Below are positions 11,648 through 24,037 of a stretch of 64,000 bases of DNA, piece by piece. This DNA comes from Dactylellina haptotyla (lineage: Eukaryota; Ascomycota; Orbiliomycetes; Orbiliales; Orbiliaceae), in NCBI GenBank assembly GCA_031310005.1, contig CM062388.1:2108001-2172000 (forward strand). Reading direction: 5' to 3'. The stretch's first letter is position 1, and every line of letters begins with the position of its first letter. The translations under genes were made by a program, and so were the position numbers. The notes below the pieces were generated by a model. It made no database searches. It had not been told where the DNA came from and saw nothing but the letters and a program-made list of their open reading frames with translations.

Positions 11648-12670
11648 TTGAATGTTGGATTGTGTATATGAGGGATCGGTGGGAGTTTGTTGTATATTCT
11701 TTTTATATTCGGTGTATTATATTATGGTTTCTTTATTGAATAGGCCTCGATGGCTATATCTATATAGATGCGATTGTCAAATGCAGATAATTATTACAGA
11801 TCTAATGCTACCCTAGTAAATCTCGAATATATATGGTCAACTTTGGCAGGGAACACACCCATGTCGGTGTTTGATAATCGAACAGCCAACCAACAGCGGG
11901 GCTCGAGCGGGGCAGCACAATGCTCTCGCCAATGGGCATCCCATCTACCGACTGCATCCATCCGCTTCGGGCAGATTGGGAATCGGGAATCTGTTGGAAC
12001 CAACTGTGAATACTGCACTTTTCAGGCAACAAATGCAGCTCGCCATGGGTTCTTGTGTATATTAGACGTCGTCGCTGGTTGTCTTCCCGCGATCTTTTCT
12101 TTCGATTCCAACTTCACCACTATTTTCCCTTCATACCATAGACTATGTCTTCGGCCGTCACAGGTCCATCGCCGCTTGTCTTGCTATCATCTCTGGTCAT
12201 CTGTATCCATTGACGGCCAGTTGATTGTCCTCCGCGGTACCGAGTGAGGTCGAGAGAAGTAGGTTGGAGTGAATCCTGGTTGGATTGTTGCATGTTGGTG
12301 GGCAACACAACCGAACGCAGCTAACCTCGGAATCAGAATTCGGGCATCTGAGCAAGCGGGAAGGATTCAACGGGGAGCCGGGTAATTGGCTATATCAAGT
12401 CGGGTTCAACCTGATATTCATTCTACTTGGAATTTTAATATCTCTTATGCTCGTTTACAATTTTCCATTCTGTTTTGTGAAATAAGCTGTTTGTGATTTG
12501 AACGCGGCTTCTGTGGTTTTTATATAACAGCACATGTGATATCTCCCACTTCTTTTCTTGATATCGATACCGTCCATCGCAATTTACCCTCCCTGTGAGC
12601 TTCTTCTATCCATCACCAATATCTGTTAACGCTATATTCTAACCAATTGATCGAGCAGGAAATTACCAAG
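11648..12670. other. Intergenic; probable promoter of the RdRP gene
   Basis: No protein-like frame. AT-rich sequence follows the zinc-transporter stop and may hold its 3' end signals. The last 250 bases precede the RdRP ATG. Confidence 0.45.
12521..12527 (+). promoter_or_regulatory. Possible TATA element of RdRP gene
   Basis: TATATAA about 145 bases before the RdRP ATG. Position is reasonable for a fungal core promoter, but such strings are frequent in this AT-rich spacer, so the call is weak. Confidence 0.3.
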
Positions 12671-15600
12671 ATGGAGTTCTACATCCCGGATATCCCGGCC
12701 TCCGCCAACTCCAAGCAAATCAAGGCGAGCCTCGCAGAGGTATTCCGCAAACACTACATCTTCGCCTTCGACCTCTACCACTGGAATAACAAGCGGAACA
12801 AAAATGTCAAAGAAGCCCGCATCGTCATCCACGATTTCACCGTCGCCGAGGAAATATTCCGCAAGTACCACACGCCGCCCCCGCGGAACATCCTCCGGGG
12901 TACCAGGATCATTAAGATAAAGTCCAGACCAGCCTATCCAATCCTCATCCACGGTTCAGCAATCACCCTGATGAAAAGCACCAGGAGAGAACCAATCCCC
13001 GAGCATCTCATCAAAGCACTCAAAGCAGAGAACACGCGTAAGATGAAACAAGCCACCGAGCGCGCACCGCCAACCGACAGACCGTACAAGAAAACCATCC
13101 CCTTCGAAGGATTCGAGGTTGGCGTGTGGACGACAGACCCAAGGGATACGACGCTACCCATGTATAGTAGCTTTTACCATAGCAAATGGAGCGGGAATTT
13201 CCGACTAACCCGCGCGGCGGTTCAAGTTGAGCTTACGAAACATCAAGCGGGCACTACGACCAAGCAGTATATCCTCTGCTTGAACAGTACCGTTCGCCAC
13301 GCCCTGGTCGTCCACGAATCTCCTGGAGCGGCATACTTTATCATCTCGCTGAGCTGGGCGCCTAAATTCTACGAGAAGGAGGTTCTTTCCCAACCTGATG
13401 AGTACGACCCCCTCGATCTCTTGATTAATTTCTACCGGAACATGCAAAAGCCCGGCACGAAGTTCCGAGTATCGAGCTTGGATGAAAAACACGCAAATAT
13501 AGCACCATACTGTTTCGTCTACCGCTTTCGTTTAAAGAGCCCTCATGATGCACAACGGATTCTGAGTATCGGATCCATCCAAGGATTTTTCGACGTCACC
13601 GAGGAAAGGATTAAGCATCAGTGGGCGACCTATGATTTTCAAAAGTCAATGGCCGGCCTACACGCGCAACTCCAAGCCCTGCCGTTCTCTGTTGCGTTCC
13701 AACTTCAAACCTTAGTGTACAACGGCATCCTCCTCCCACACCGCGTCAAAGAACTTCTCGGCGCTGTTCGTGAAGCGTTGAAGCTCACATTTTCCTCATC
13801 GAAGACCGAAGACGTCGTCTCCTCCGTGCTGAAATCGTGGGTGGACGGCTGGAAACCGCAATTACCCATCGACAACGCCAGGGACTGGCTGACGGACAGT
13901 ATAATCTTAGACTTCAAACAGACGCTTGAGAGGAAAGAGCAGAGTACGGAGTACATGCTACTCATGAAGTTCCACCGTAAGGAGAACCAGGTCCTCATCC
14001 ACAGAGTTATGATCACCCCGACGGGGATATACGCTAGCGGACCAAACTTAGAGCCGAAGAATCGAGTGTTACGGCAGTATTCTGAATATTTGAACCATTT
14101 TATCCGCGTGACGCTTGTCGATGAAGATGGCGGGTATTTACGTTTCGAGCGGGGCGTAGATGGGAGGAAGATATACGATGAGAGGTTTTTGCCGTGTTTG
14201 ATGCCTGGTAGCGATGCGATTAATATCGCGGGGAGGAGGTTTAATTTCTTGGGTTTCTCGCAGAGTTCGTTGAGGAGCCATACTGCCTGGTTTATGGCGG
14301 ATATATGGGACCCGAGAAAGGGCTGGATCACAGTCGATAGGGTCATTAGGTCATTGGGCGATTTTGGGACTATCAAGTTTCCCGGGAAGTGTGCCGCGAG
14401 GATCGGACAGGCGTTTACGGATACGGTTGCGAATATTAAGGTTGAGGCTGGGATTGTGACTTACAGGCGCGATATCAAACGTCGGGCGCCGGACGGGAAG
14501 GAGTACACTTTCAGCGATGGGTGTGGGACTATTTCGCCAAAGCTGCTCGATTTGATCGTGAAGAAGGGCGGGTTCGATACGGATCGGTTCCTTCCAACAA
14601 TTTTTCAGATTCGATTTAAAGGTAGGTTTATCACGTGCTCTATTCTACCCAGACTTTCTCTAGAGCTATGCTAAAGTGATATTATAGGTGCGAAGGGGGT
14701 GGTATCTCTTGACAATCGGATCCGTGACGTCCAGATGAACCTCAGAGACTCCATGGTCAAATTCGAAGCCCAAGAGAACCACAATACCTTCGAAATATGC
14801 ATGAGCATCACCAGACCTCTTCAATTATACCTCAACCGTCATCTTATAAAGGTTCTCGAAGACCGGGGCGTGCCCAAAGAGAACTTTATCAAACTCCAAA
14901 ATGAGGCTCTCCGCGACCTCCGCGAGATGACTCTCTCCGCCGACCACGCAGCGTACTTCCTACAATACCAGAGCAGATGTATCCAGGCCGAAATTCCATT
15001 TCTCATCCGTGAGCTGTACCAGCAAGGGTGGAACTATCAGGAGGATAAGTTTCTCCGACAGGTAGTCGAATTTTCCCTGCTCAACACCCTTCGAGAAATG
15101 AAGTACCGCGCGCGAATACCCGTCCAAAAAGGGTTCACGCTCATCGGTATCCTCGACGAAACGGGATACCTCAACGAAGGCGAGATATACTGCCCCATCA
15201 AAAAGGAAGGCGAGCAGCGATGGGCGCTTAAAGGGAGAGTAGCCATATGTAAAAGCCCTTCACTACATCCCGGCGATGTACAGGTTGTCAAAGCGATCGA
15301 AGTGGCGCTCAATTCCCCGCTGAGGGAACTTACCAACTGTGTCGTGTTCTCGCAGCGTGGAAATAGGGATTTACCGAATATGTTGTCGGGTGGTGATTTA
15401 GATGGGGATTTATACCATGTATGGTGGGACCCGAGGCTCATGCCGACAAGGCCCGCCGAACCCGCTGAATATGCGACAGGACAGAAGGGACAGGAATTGG
15501 ATAGACCTGTGACGCAGGTGGATATTGCGAAGTTCTTTTTGGATTTCATGAGGAACGATCGGTTGGGGGCTATTAGTATCGCGCATATTATCCATGCGGA

Positions 15601-16706
15601 TCAGAGTCCGATCGGGGTATACAGTGAGGCGTGTCTGAAGTGTGCACAGTTGGCGTCTAAGGCTGTTGACTTCCCAAAGACTGGGGTCCCGGTTAGTTGG
15701 CTTCTACACACCCTGGTGCATGTATCTTGGATTGCGATGCTGAATTTAGATATAGGTCGCGATGAACGAATTACCCAGAACGCCCAATGCTCGCCCTGAT
15801 TTTCTCGCACCGAGTCCTCAGGTTAACCTCCACTCTGGGGGGAAAGTCAAGCTCCTTCACCAGGATCACGATGAGTCCGACGACGAGGAGGACTACTCTA
15901 ATCCAACTAGTCCGGTAAACCTCAATGTGGTCGATGCCGATGATCCGTTCACACCAGTCCAACAATTCCTATACTACGAATCGAAGAACGCGCTAGGACA
16001 TCTCTTCAGAGCCATCGACGAAGAGAAATTCATCAAAGCCTGGGAAAACACCGCAGAAAGATACGAATCCCACGGTCCGAACCACTTACTGCAGAAAGTA
16101 CAGCAGCATATGATCCATCACGTCGATATGCAGAAAGTCGGTGAAGTTTACGAATTCGCGAAGCATTTACGAATTAGGTACACTTTTCTTAATTTTTTAA
16201 TTTATATTACTACACCAAAAAACCATTTACTTTGCTAGTTCGAATAACTTACCAGCTAATGATTTATAATATATAAAAGTTACGAACAAAACATGCGCGA
16301 CCTAGCACAGACCTTCGCCACCACCCGCCGCAACGAACCCCTCTCCGAAGTCGAAACCTTCATCGGCTGCATCATCGGCACCGAATCCCACCGACAATCC
16401 CGCTATCAACGCGACTGTGCGGAATCCTTGCGCGGGGAGGTAAACCGACTGATTACACAAGTTATGGCGCGTATCCGCCACGGCAGCGAGAAGGATGTGG
16501 TAGAAGATGGGCGGTACGACGGGCGTACGTTGGAACGAGCTATGGCTTGTGTTTTCATGTCATTGAGCGCTAGAGATGATGGGGAGGAAGGGAGGAGTTT
16601 TGGGTGGCTTGCTACCGCCGTCGGGTTGAAGGAGTTGAATAGGAGGGGGATTAAAGTGCAGACTGAGGATTTGGCGGAGAGGATGGCGCGGATGATGGTT
16701 AGATAA
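12671..16706 (+). CDS. RNA-dependent RNA polymerase (RNA-silencing type)
   Basis: Four exons: 12671-14621, 14688-15691, 15756-16177, 16280-16706; 1267 residues. The catalytic double-psi beta-barrel motif is intact as DLDGD (residues 887-891, bases 15395-15409) in the context LSGGDLDGDLYHVWW. Upstream, GAKGVVS followed by a SMVKFE segment (just after the first splice) and a DGCG element before it are family hallmarks, and after the catalytic site PVAMNELP...RPDFLAP is the conserved segment created by the third-exon join. Residues 1-95 resemble the RRM-like N-terminal fold of fungal enzymes such as S. pombe Rdp1 and Neurospora SAD-1. The family copies single-stranded RNA into dsRNA for Dicer in quelling, meiotic silencing or heterochromatin RNAi. 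Which fungal paralogue (QDE-1, SAD-1 or RRP-3 type) cannot be decided by eye; length is closer to Rdp1/SAD-1 than QDE-1. Confidence 0.95.
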
Positions 16707-17247
16707 GTGGAAAGGGGTTATGAGCTTTATGACTTTTTACGACTTTAATGATCACTTATGGGAGGTTATGGATTTATGCTATGTCGTTTACGTTTGATTT
16801 TTTTGCGGATGGTGGGTCACGGGGCTTGTGAGTGGGGACTTAATGTGCTGGACTGAGATACGAGGCTTAAGTTCGTGATTTATTTTACCTTTTACCTTGA
16901 GAGATGATGGGGGTGTGCCTCTGTTTATAATTATTTACCGATGTTGGAGGGACTTTGTAATTCGATGACTTCACGTATGCGCCGGAAAATACAAGATTCC
17001 AATTGATAAAAGGAAAATACCTTGTCAGTGTTCCCATATGTGAATAGTCGCTACTCGGTAGTACCCATGCGAAATATTTGGATTACCGCAGTTGATGTGG
17101 GGATCTGCTCGCCGCTCACGAGCTTATCAAAAATTGGCGGATTATTTTCTATCCAACAGAGTTTTGGGTTGTTCGAAGATCTAGATATGCGTACTAGCTC
17201 CCAAGAAATTAACCATATAAACTCTTTCAATAAGTTTCTTTCCAAAT
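16707..17247. other. Intergenic, no gene seen
   Basis: AT-rich spacer between the RdRP stop and the next plus-strand gene. A frame ending just inside the next gene has a short hydrophobic run, so an alternative 5' exon for that gene lying here cannot be excluded. Confidence 0.4.
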
Positions 17248-18123
17248 ATGCAATCTTTTCAAATGTACTTTCCTTTAGTATCATGGCCAGCTTGGCTCTT
17301 AGCACCTATGCCCACCAAGGGGCAGGAATATAACACAATCACAACCACAATTTTTGTCGAAACAGTACAAAATATCTCCACGATCTCGTTGGCAGAGTGT
17401 ACATGTACATGTCCCGGACCGCTGCTACTTCCGCGGTGTGATCGGGTATGCTGGTGGCCAGCTCAACCGACATCCCCGATAGAATGCCCATCCCGAGAAT
17501 TCACACTCCACGCTTCCTTCCACTCTGAAGACTTCGTATTTCAAATCTATGATACCGATGGGACCATAATTATCTCGCCGTCTGACGCCGCCAATAGTAA
17601 CATTAATATCACTTTCGAAACAGGACGAATACCCCATCTTTCCATATCTGGAGACGGGCAGTTGTATAACGCAGAAAATCCAGTGGAGAAAATTGTCCTC
17701 CGCCGGATCAACATCACCGACGCCTTTGAGCATACGGATATACACAACTATCATAAAGAGAGACAACAGTGGGCTGGGGTACCTGGATGGCAGATGTCTG
17801 CTTCTAATGCGACGGTCTCGTCCGCGGATGTAGTAAACAGAGGGTTCTATTTCAATATGTCAACGCTTCAATTTCGAAGCTTTGACTCGGGGCAGTCCCT
17901 TGTTCCAGCTTGTATTACGGGTGGATCGGGGAGTACCGTTGCTAGGATGTATTTACTCGAACAGAATCTTATACCGCCTGGTTTCTCGCAGGTGGCGTTG
18001 AGGGCGTCTTTTTTCGATATGGCGGCGGTTATCTCGTCGGTAACGAACACGACGCCTGTTTTTGTGACCGAAACACTGGCGGGGCCGACGGGGATAGACG
18101 AGAGGTACCGGCTACGACAATAA
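17248..18123 (+). CDS. Secreted-looking hypothetical glycoprotein
   Basis: 291 residues in one frame from ATG. The first about 25 residues are hydrophobic with several Trp and Pro and could act as a signal peptide, though the h-region is broken. A Cys cluster (CTCTCPGPLLLPRC then C) lies at about residues 50-70. At least five N-x-S/T sequons are spread along the chain, and there are no other membrane segments, which together suggest passage through the secretory route. No enzyme or binding family is recognised. The true start may be different: the overlapping frame just upstream contains a short Ala/Leu/Ser run of better signal-peptide quality that could be joined by a small intron. It ends tail-to-tail with the 2EXR gene, about 135 bases apart. 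Confidence 0.6.
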   Translation: MQSFQMYFPLVSWPAWLLAPMPTKGQEYNTITTTIFVETVQNISTISLAECTCTCPGPLLLPRCDRVCWWPAQPTSPIECPSREFTLHASFHSEDFVFQIYDTDGTIIISPSDAANSNINITFETGRIPHLSISGDGQLYNAENPVEKIVLRRINITDAFEHTDIHNYHKERQQWAGVPGWQMSASNATVSSADVVNRGFYFNMSTLQFRSFDSGQSLVPACITGGSGSTVARMYLLEQNLIPPGFSQVALRASFFDMAAVISSVTNTTPVFVTETLAGPTGIDERYRLRQ

Positions 18124-18259
18124 CCCCTGGATATTTACCTACGATTAACCTGTTCGCGAGGTCCGAGGATACACAGATGGATATTGACACAGCGACTTGA
18201 ATAGAGCGACGATATATATAACACGTCTACACGTTTTGTTTTTATAGAGTTGAAAATAT

Positions 18260-19429
18260 TCAATCGAATAAGCCTAAAGAGCACATTTCACCATCATCGT
18301 CGTCTATTTCCCGTGGTTTAAGATGTCCGTTTCTAACAGTCCATTCGCACGCCTGCGAGATGCTTACGTTCTTGTACCGCTTCAGTTCTTTCCCGTCGAT
18401 ATACGTAGCTTCAGTGCACCTTTGCAATATCGGCTCCGTCAATTTGCCGTACAACCGCTCTAAGACCGCAGGAAGCTTAATTGTGTATTTCCAGGGACCT
18501 TGAGTCAACGGCCACACGGATTCAATAAGCTCCACCTGATACTTCGGATCGCCGAACCGGAACTCTCCAGCTTCTGCGTCGTGAATCCCCTCCATATCCA
18601 AATGGTCGATTTGAATACCCATCTGATCAAATATTGGCTTGATATCTTCGTACTTTAAATACCTGCGCTCGGCTTCGTCGCAATAGTCTGCGATAATATT
18701 AATATCGACATGGACGTCATCCCTTCTCCGGAGATCGTACTCATCGCCAATGAAGTCCTTAATCCGGAATAGAAACGGCATCAATAGCTTCCGCACTTTG
18801 AGTCGTGCCACATCATTCATTCCGAATGCCGGCTGCAGTTTATCTCTGAACGAAAGCCGGTGGTCGGCGAAATCGACGCGTATGTGGCGGATCAGATGTC
18901 TATATCGCGGTGCCGGCACCCTATACTTTTCCACGTCTTTCTCTTGAATGACTTTCGCGTCCCAATACCACACGTATCCGTTATCGCGATATCTCCCGAT
19001 TCTATATTATACGAAACGCAAACCTCATCAGTTATAGTCGGCTGAAATAAGAGGAAGAAGATGCGTTGAGGCGGGGTGAAAGCGGTACCTATCCTCCCGG
19101 CATGTATATATCATTCTCTCCCATGGAGCATCATAATTCACGTCGAAATATATTTTCCCTAGGGTATTCCTATCCGACACGCGGAATTGGATACGAAACA
19201 CATTCTGGCTGTATAAGATCCGGCTCGCTTCGTCGTGGATTTGTTTGTTCACGCGGAGAATCGCGACATCAAGCCTAGGCGTCATATATGGGGGTAAGGT
19301 ATACTCGTTTGGGAGTCGCCTGATAGGTCTCGGGACAGGTAGGAGGGGAATTGCCACAAAGTACTTGTAGATTTCATCGCGGAGTTCGCGCGGAAGACGG
19401 AGGAAAGGGAAGTGTTGTTCTTGTTGCAT
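18260..19429 (-). CDS. 2EXR (F-box-like) domain protein
   Basis: Two exons on the minus strand: 19429-19089 and 19001-18260; 360 residues. Residues 6-20 read FPFLRLPRELRDEIY, the hallmark start of the fungal 2EXR domain, followed by LDVAILRVNKQIHDEA, the second conserved part (usual form: ..LLxVNRQIRxEA). The rest is charged and helical with no catalytic motif. The family is large in Pezizomycotina and mostly uncharacterised; the N-terminal motif resembles an F-box, so a substrate-receptor role in ubiquitin ligation is often suggested but is only inference here. The intron (87 bases) has a donor inside an Arg codon and acceptor TATAG; both exon frames stop inside the intron, which supports the splice. 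I started at the second Met of the frame, just before the 2EXR motif. Confidence 0.82.
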
Positions 19430-20794
19430 TTTGAAAGGGCTTCGTGCGACGTACAAGTGCGCACTTTTCGAAGAGAAAGAGAAGGAACAGGGCTTCCAAG
19501 AGCCTTAGCCGAGGTAAGTAGATATGAGTCCCTGGCCTTGAGGGAAATGGTCTATTTAAGCATCTGCCGTTGTGCGCAATCTTGTCGATGGGGCGGTAGA
19601 TAGGTATCAACCTTGCATGACGATTGGTGACTCAATTGCTCAACTGGGATGAATATATGCAATGTGACGAAACAAGTAGTGCTCGAACCCACCAACAGCT
19701 TAATGGAGCACACTAAAAAGTCATCGATACGAGGTAGGGTTAAAATTTATAAAATTGTCCATAGCTTAATAACCTTGCGAGAGTAGGTTGTGAATCACCA
19801 TTTGAGAGACAAAATGTATGGTAACCAATCGGGAACCGCCCACTCTTCAGCCCTAGCACAAAACAGAGAAGTAAGCGCGGGTAACAAGAGTCAAGTCCCC
19901 GCTTCGCCGAGATTAGTGATCAAGCGACGTGCGTAGGTTGGAACCAAGATTGAGGGGGAAAAGTCGTAATTAGGGCATCATATGTAGAGCTTGGCAGAAT
20001 CGTATTTTCGGTGGCTAGAGTAAGTTGTTGAATTTTCTTATTGAAAATTAGTTCTTTACTTAATTTGCACTGATAGATTATACCAGTTTAGTCGATACGT
20101 GGTCTCAAAGTGCTTGTATCCCGTCTGGTATCAAGACCAGCGATAGGTTATAATTATTTATATTTTTTCTTTTCCGTAAGCTTTTAAAATTTGTTCAATT
20201 TTGCGATCGGGCATATCGTGGGCAGTTGTCGTAGTAAGCAGTTGAGCTAAACCAAAAAAATTACCAACATCGGCAAGAAACCCTACCGTCGTGTATATGT
20301 ATATGGTATCACGTGATATCTCCTAAGTAAATCAAAAATGTTAATAGAAATTTAAACAATTGAATCCTTATCACATTAACGTTCTGACAAACCCACCCTC
20401 AATCAATCCGATAAACGCGCGGGTACTATAGAAGCGTCTTTTTTCACAAGAAATATTTTAAACTAGCAAGAATAGCTCTTATAGCAACCAATAACTTTTT
20501 GTGGGATCTTTTACAACTTTATCAATATTGAAAAAGCGCTCGAACAAAGCACGTTTTGTTGCTAAATATTGCACAATTGCAACGTTGGTCAAATAGACTC
20601 GCGTAAAAGCCGCAATCCGCGTAATTATAACCACCACCACAACCTCTTCCGAGACCCACCCAATCCACCATCAGCAACAGTAAATACTTTCATCGGATAC
20701 CACCATCACACTACCAATATATAAATACATATCACCGTAACTGAATACACAAAAAAGAAAGGAAAAGTAGATTTAGTAGTATCTATCATCCAAG
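19430..20794. other. Intergenic, AT-rich
   Basis: No protein-like frame. Base composition becomes AT-rich after about 20020. The 3' end holds A-rich sequence immediately before the next ATG, as in many fungal leaders. Confidence 0.45.
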
Positions 20795-21139
20795 ATGTCC
20801 GACCAAGAGCAAAGAGTCTGGAAGCCGATGATAGATATTCCGATTGATCCCCAAATTCGGATTAACGAGTTGAAGGCCATCGTCGAGAACCCTAACATGT
20901 ACAACGACGAAATCAAGCTCAATATCAAAGCCGCTATCGCAGACATCGAGGCCGGGACAAAGTCATTCCGCGCAACCATATATCAAGATGGGAAAGTCAT
21001 CAACTTGCAAGAAATAGATCGGTCTAGGCCGTATTGGATGGAGGTATGCTATAAAATATGAATCTTTTCTCTCCCGTTGCAAATTAATCAAGCTATCCCC
21101 ATCTAGGGTGGTCTTGCCTGTGCGAATAATACCAGGTAG
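20795..21139 (+). CDS. Small two-exon hypothetical protein
   Basis: Exons 20795-21043 and 21107-21139 give 93 residues. The start is a good fungal context (CCAAGATGTCCGA). The protein is acidic and helical in the middle (INELKAIVENPNMYNDEIKL), then has a short beta-like part (FRATIYQDGKVINLQEI) and a short tail after the splice. The 63-base intron has donor GTATGC and acceptor CTAG. No signal peptide, membrane segment or known domain. If the intron is not used the protein would end six codons after the donor. I do not recognise it; the balanced composition and start context are the only support. Confidence 0.5.
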
Positions 21140-24037
21140 AGCAGATCTTATGCCGCATAACAAGTACAAGATAGCTACAGGCATCCAATTGAAAGGCTAC
21201 TCAGTCAGAACTCCCTCCAGCAACTTCACCGCTAAATTGAGAGAGATACAAAAAACCTCACCTTTCATCCATCCTAAAACCTCCTATCGCCCTTACAATA
21301 ATATCCCCTATCAAACCTAAATCGAACAAGGCCAATGAAATAAATTCAATGATTTAACCAAAATAAGCAAGATAATATATCAACATATCATCCAACTCCT
21401 GCATCCACCTCCAATTCTTCTTCGACCCTGAACAGCATTAGCCCATATAATTTATTAAAATAATACTTAGAATATTAACCAAAATATCTCTTATCACTAA
21501 CATAATAACTTATGTCGGGAAACAAAAAAGGAAGTACTTGGCACTGGACTTTCAGTACCCACGGCTATCTCAGCAGCCCTAGCTCGAAAAGCACGATCCC
21601 CTCGAGCGCGATCTTCAAGTTAATTTTATTTTAAAAATATTTAAAAAAAACACAATTCTACATCTTCATCTTATTAAATTAAATACTTATATTACTCAAA
21701 AGCACAGGCAGAAGAAAATCTAAACTTTTTTGAAACCAAACCTGATATAACTTGGATTCGTCCAAGCTTGAGGATGCGTTTTTAAAATCGATCGTGCTAC
21801 CAGGCGTAACAATATTTTGATCTTCAACTACAAGAAGGTCAGCTCTGCTCGACGATGCAAGTTCCGCCCTCAGAGTTGTCATGGCCAATAGGTTTGAGAA
21901 CACCGCCTTCATACTTACCGTAGAGGCAATGGTGATTGTGCACCAATCCTGGTCGAACTTCCGTCTCCGAGTAAGGTTAATGAGCTCATCGGTGAATGGA
22001 TAAAGTTCAAACGATGTGCGTTGCTCTCCCAACTATGGTGATTTTTAAGATCGCAAGATAATTGAGTGAGCGAGATGTTCCCAAAACATTATCTCCCATT
22101 GCTCTTATTTTCAATGGAATTATAGATCTGTCATCCCTCATGGTAACGACGACTGTGGTTACAAGGTGTGGCACCTATACCATGAGTGATTGATTTTTGA
22201 ATGTGTAGTGATCCAAACAGCTCATTCTGATGATCGGTTTCTGACCAGTTCTGGGTTACATGAGAGTTTTCCTATTGTTTAACTTATTGCAGAAAAATTT
22301 TTAGTACCTGAGCTGGTGCCGAAAGTCAACGTTCTGAGTTTTCTTAGTCTCGAAATTATCGCCAGGGAATATTATCAAGATAGTACATAACCTATCATGA
22401 TGATAAATGATTAATTGAAAGAACTATCTAAATCTCGACTATCTAATTCGGTAGTATCTATATACACAAACACTTCTTCATAAAAAGAAGATATATTAAC
22501 ATTTGTCATGGTAATGGTGATGGTAATTGAGATGAGCCATGGAGCGGTGATAGTAGTTCGTAAGTTTCCATCAATATCGGGTACCAGTTATAAAATATTA
22601 TCTGCGGCAAGTTTTAAGTACCATCCTTGTTCGATTCGTCAAACGATCATTAGGTAGGGGACTGTAGCTCTCTGTTAATGGTCATACCTGCCAAGTTCTA
22701 TAGTTTTTCATACAATGGAGGTGCTTCCACCATCCTCTTGCGTTTGCAGTCCGTCATAAGTTTATTTTATAAATATTCATGATAGCCTATATATATTGGT
22801 CATAGAATCTATTCCTGCCACCATTGCATGCTATCATCATCAGTTGTTCGTTTTATCTTCTTTGGGACGTAGATTGAATATGATTATAGAGTAGTAATGC
22901 GAGGAAGGAGTCTACCAAAGGGTCATATTTTGGTGGTGATAAATCCTTTATCGTATAGTTTGCGGCAGTGTTTTTTTTACTTGCTTCATGATCCAGGCAC
23001 TCATTTCTGGTATAAAGTAGTGCCCCAAACCATCCGTAGCAGAGTCTAAACAAAGTCGCTTCTAGAACTGAGCATACGAGATGATCATTTCGATTTCGCA
23101 CTGACCACCCCTAGCTATCGCCAGGCTGACATCGAAATGTTGTATGAGAGCCCTGGCCACTAGGATCATCCAAGAGATTCTTCTAAGGACATTATTGGGC
23201 ACAATTTTGACATGATCATAGCGATTGCACCCAATAACTTTTAAGAGATATCTCTTCTTCATACCCAGGAAGTCTACTACTGTTGTTTTAACAGTTATAG
23301 CAACTGAAGTTTAAATATATAGGGCTTCTGCAAATATGTTGTAATTATACATATATGACTTCTGTAGACATCAGTTTAGATTCTAAGATGCTATTGTTAT
23401 TAGCGAATGCTGAAGTATTGGTAAGTGTAATATTTATATATAATTGAGTATGGCTGTGATGTGTAGGATAGATGGAGGTAGGACTCTTCCATCTGTGGGC
23501 CGCAAGACTATTTATACGTGAGGGGAATAACAGGTTGGTGGCTTCCACATGTTTCCGGAACGGCATAGATATTTCATAGGTGTTCTAGGGAATACTAGGG
23601 CTATGGCCGAGATACCCCAACGTGTATGTGGGAACTGGTTCTCACTTAATCAATTCCTTTGCTTTCTTATGTTAGAGTATATAAATTTCTTATGAAAACG
23701 TTTTATGTAATATCCTGGTAAACAAAAATCCTTTTAATCCTCCGGAGCAGCAATAGATGACCCACACAACAGACGAAAATGAAAAATGAAATAAGCGGAA
23801 ATGGTAAGATGAATGTAGAAGAGTATCTTCTGATCAACTATAAAGAAATTCATAACGCCATGATATCGTAAATATCGAACCAAAAAAGTACGTCTCAATA
23901 AGATCGCCCTCCCAGATAGAAAATATACGCAATTAATCAAATATCCCAATTGTTGACCCTAAAAACCACCCCGCCGTTAACTTTTATCTCCATACGATGT
24001 CACTTCCACGGCCTCATAGCTTCACAGCTTCCCTTAT
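21140..24037. other. Long AT-rich stretch with one possible gene relic
   Basis: About 2.9 kb without a supportable gene. Composition is AT-rich with many short A/T runs. One minus-strand frame at 21679-22032 has protein-like composition and is listed separately. Nothing else is visible: no terminal repeats, no transposase or polymerase motifs. Confidence 0.45.
21679..22032 (-). other. Protein-like open frame, possible gene fragment
   Basis: 117 codons without an ATG at the head; it begins with TTG directly after a CATAG string that could be a splice acceptor. The reading has a normal amino-acid mix (Leu, Ser, Asp, Thr; one Cys) unlike the surrounding AT-rich noise, with segments such as FKNASSSLDESKLYQVW. 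No upstream exon with a start was found by eye. It could be the last exon of a gene, a decayed gene, or chance. Confidence 0.2.

Noticed and set aside
15692-15803. C-terminal end of the RdRP at the stop after the second exon
   Set aside because: That stop lies beyond a GTTAGT donor; splicing to 15756 restores the conserved AMNELP...RPDFLAP segment.
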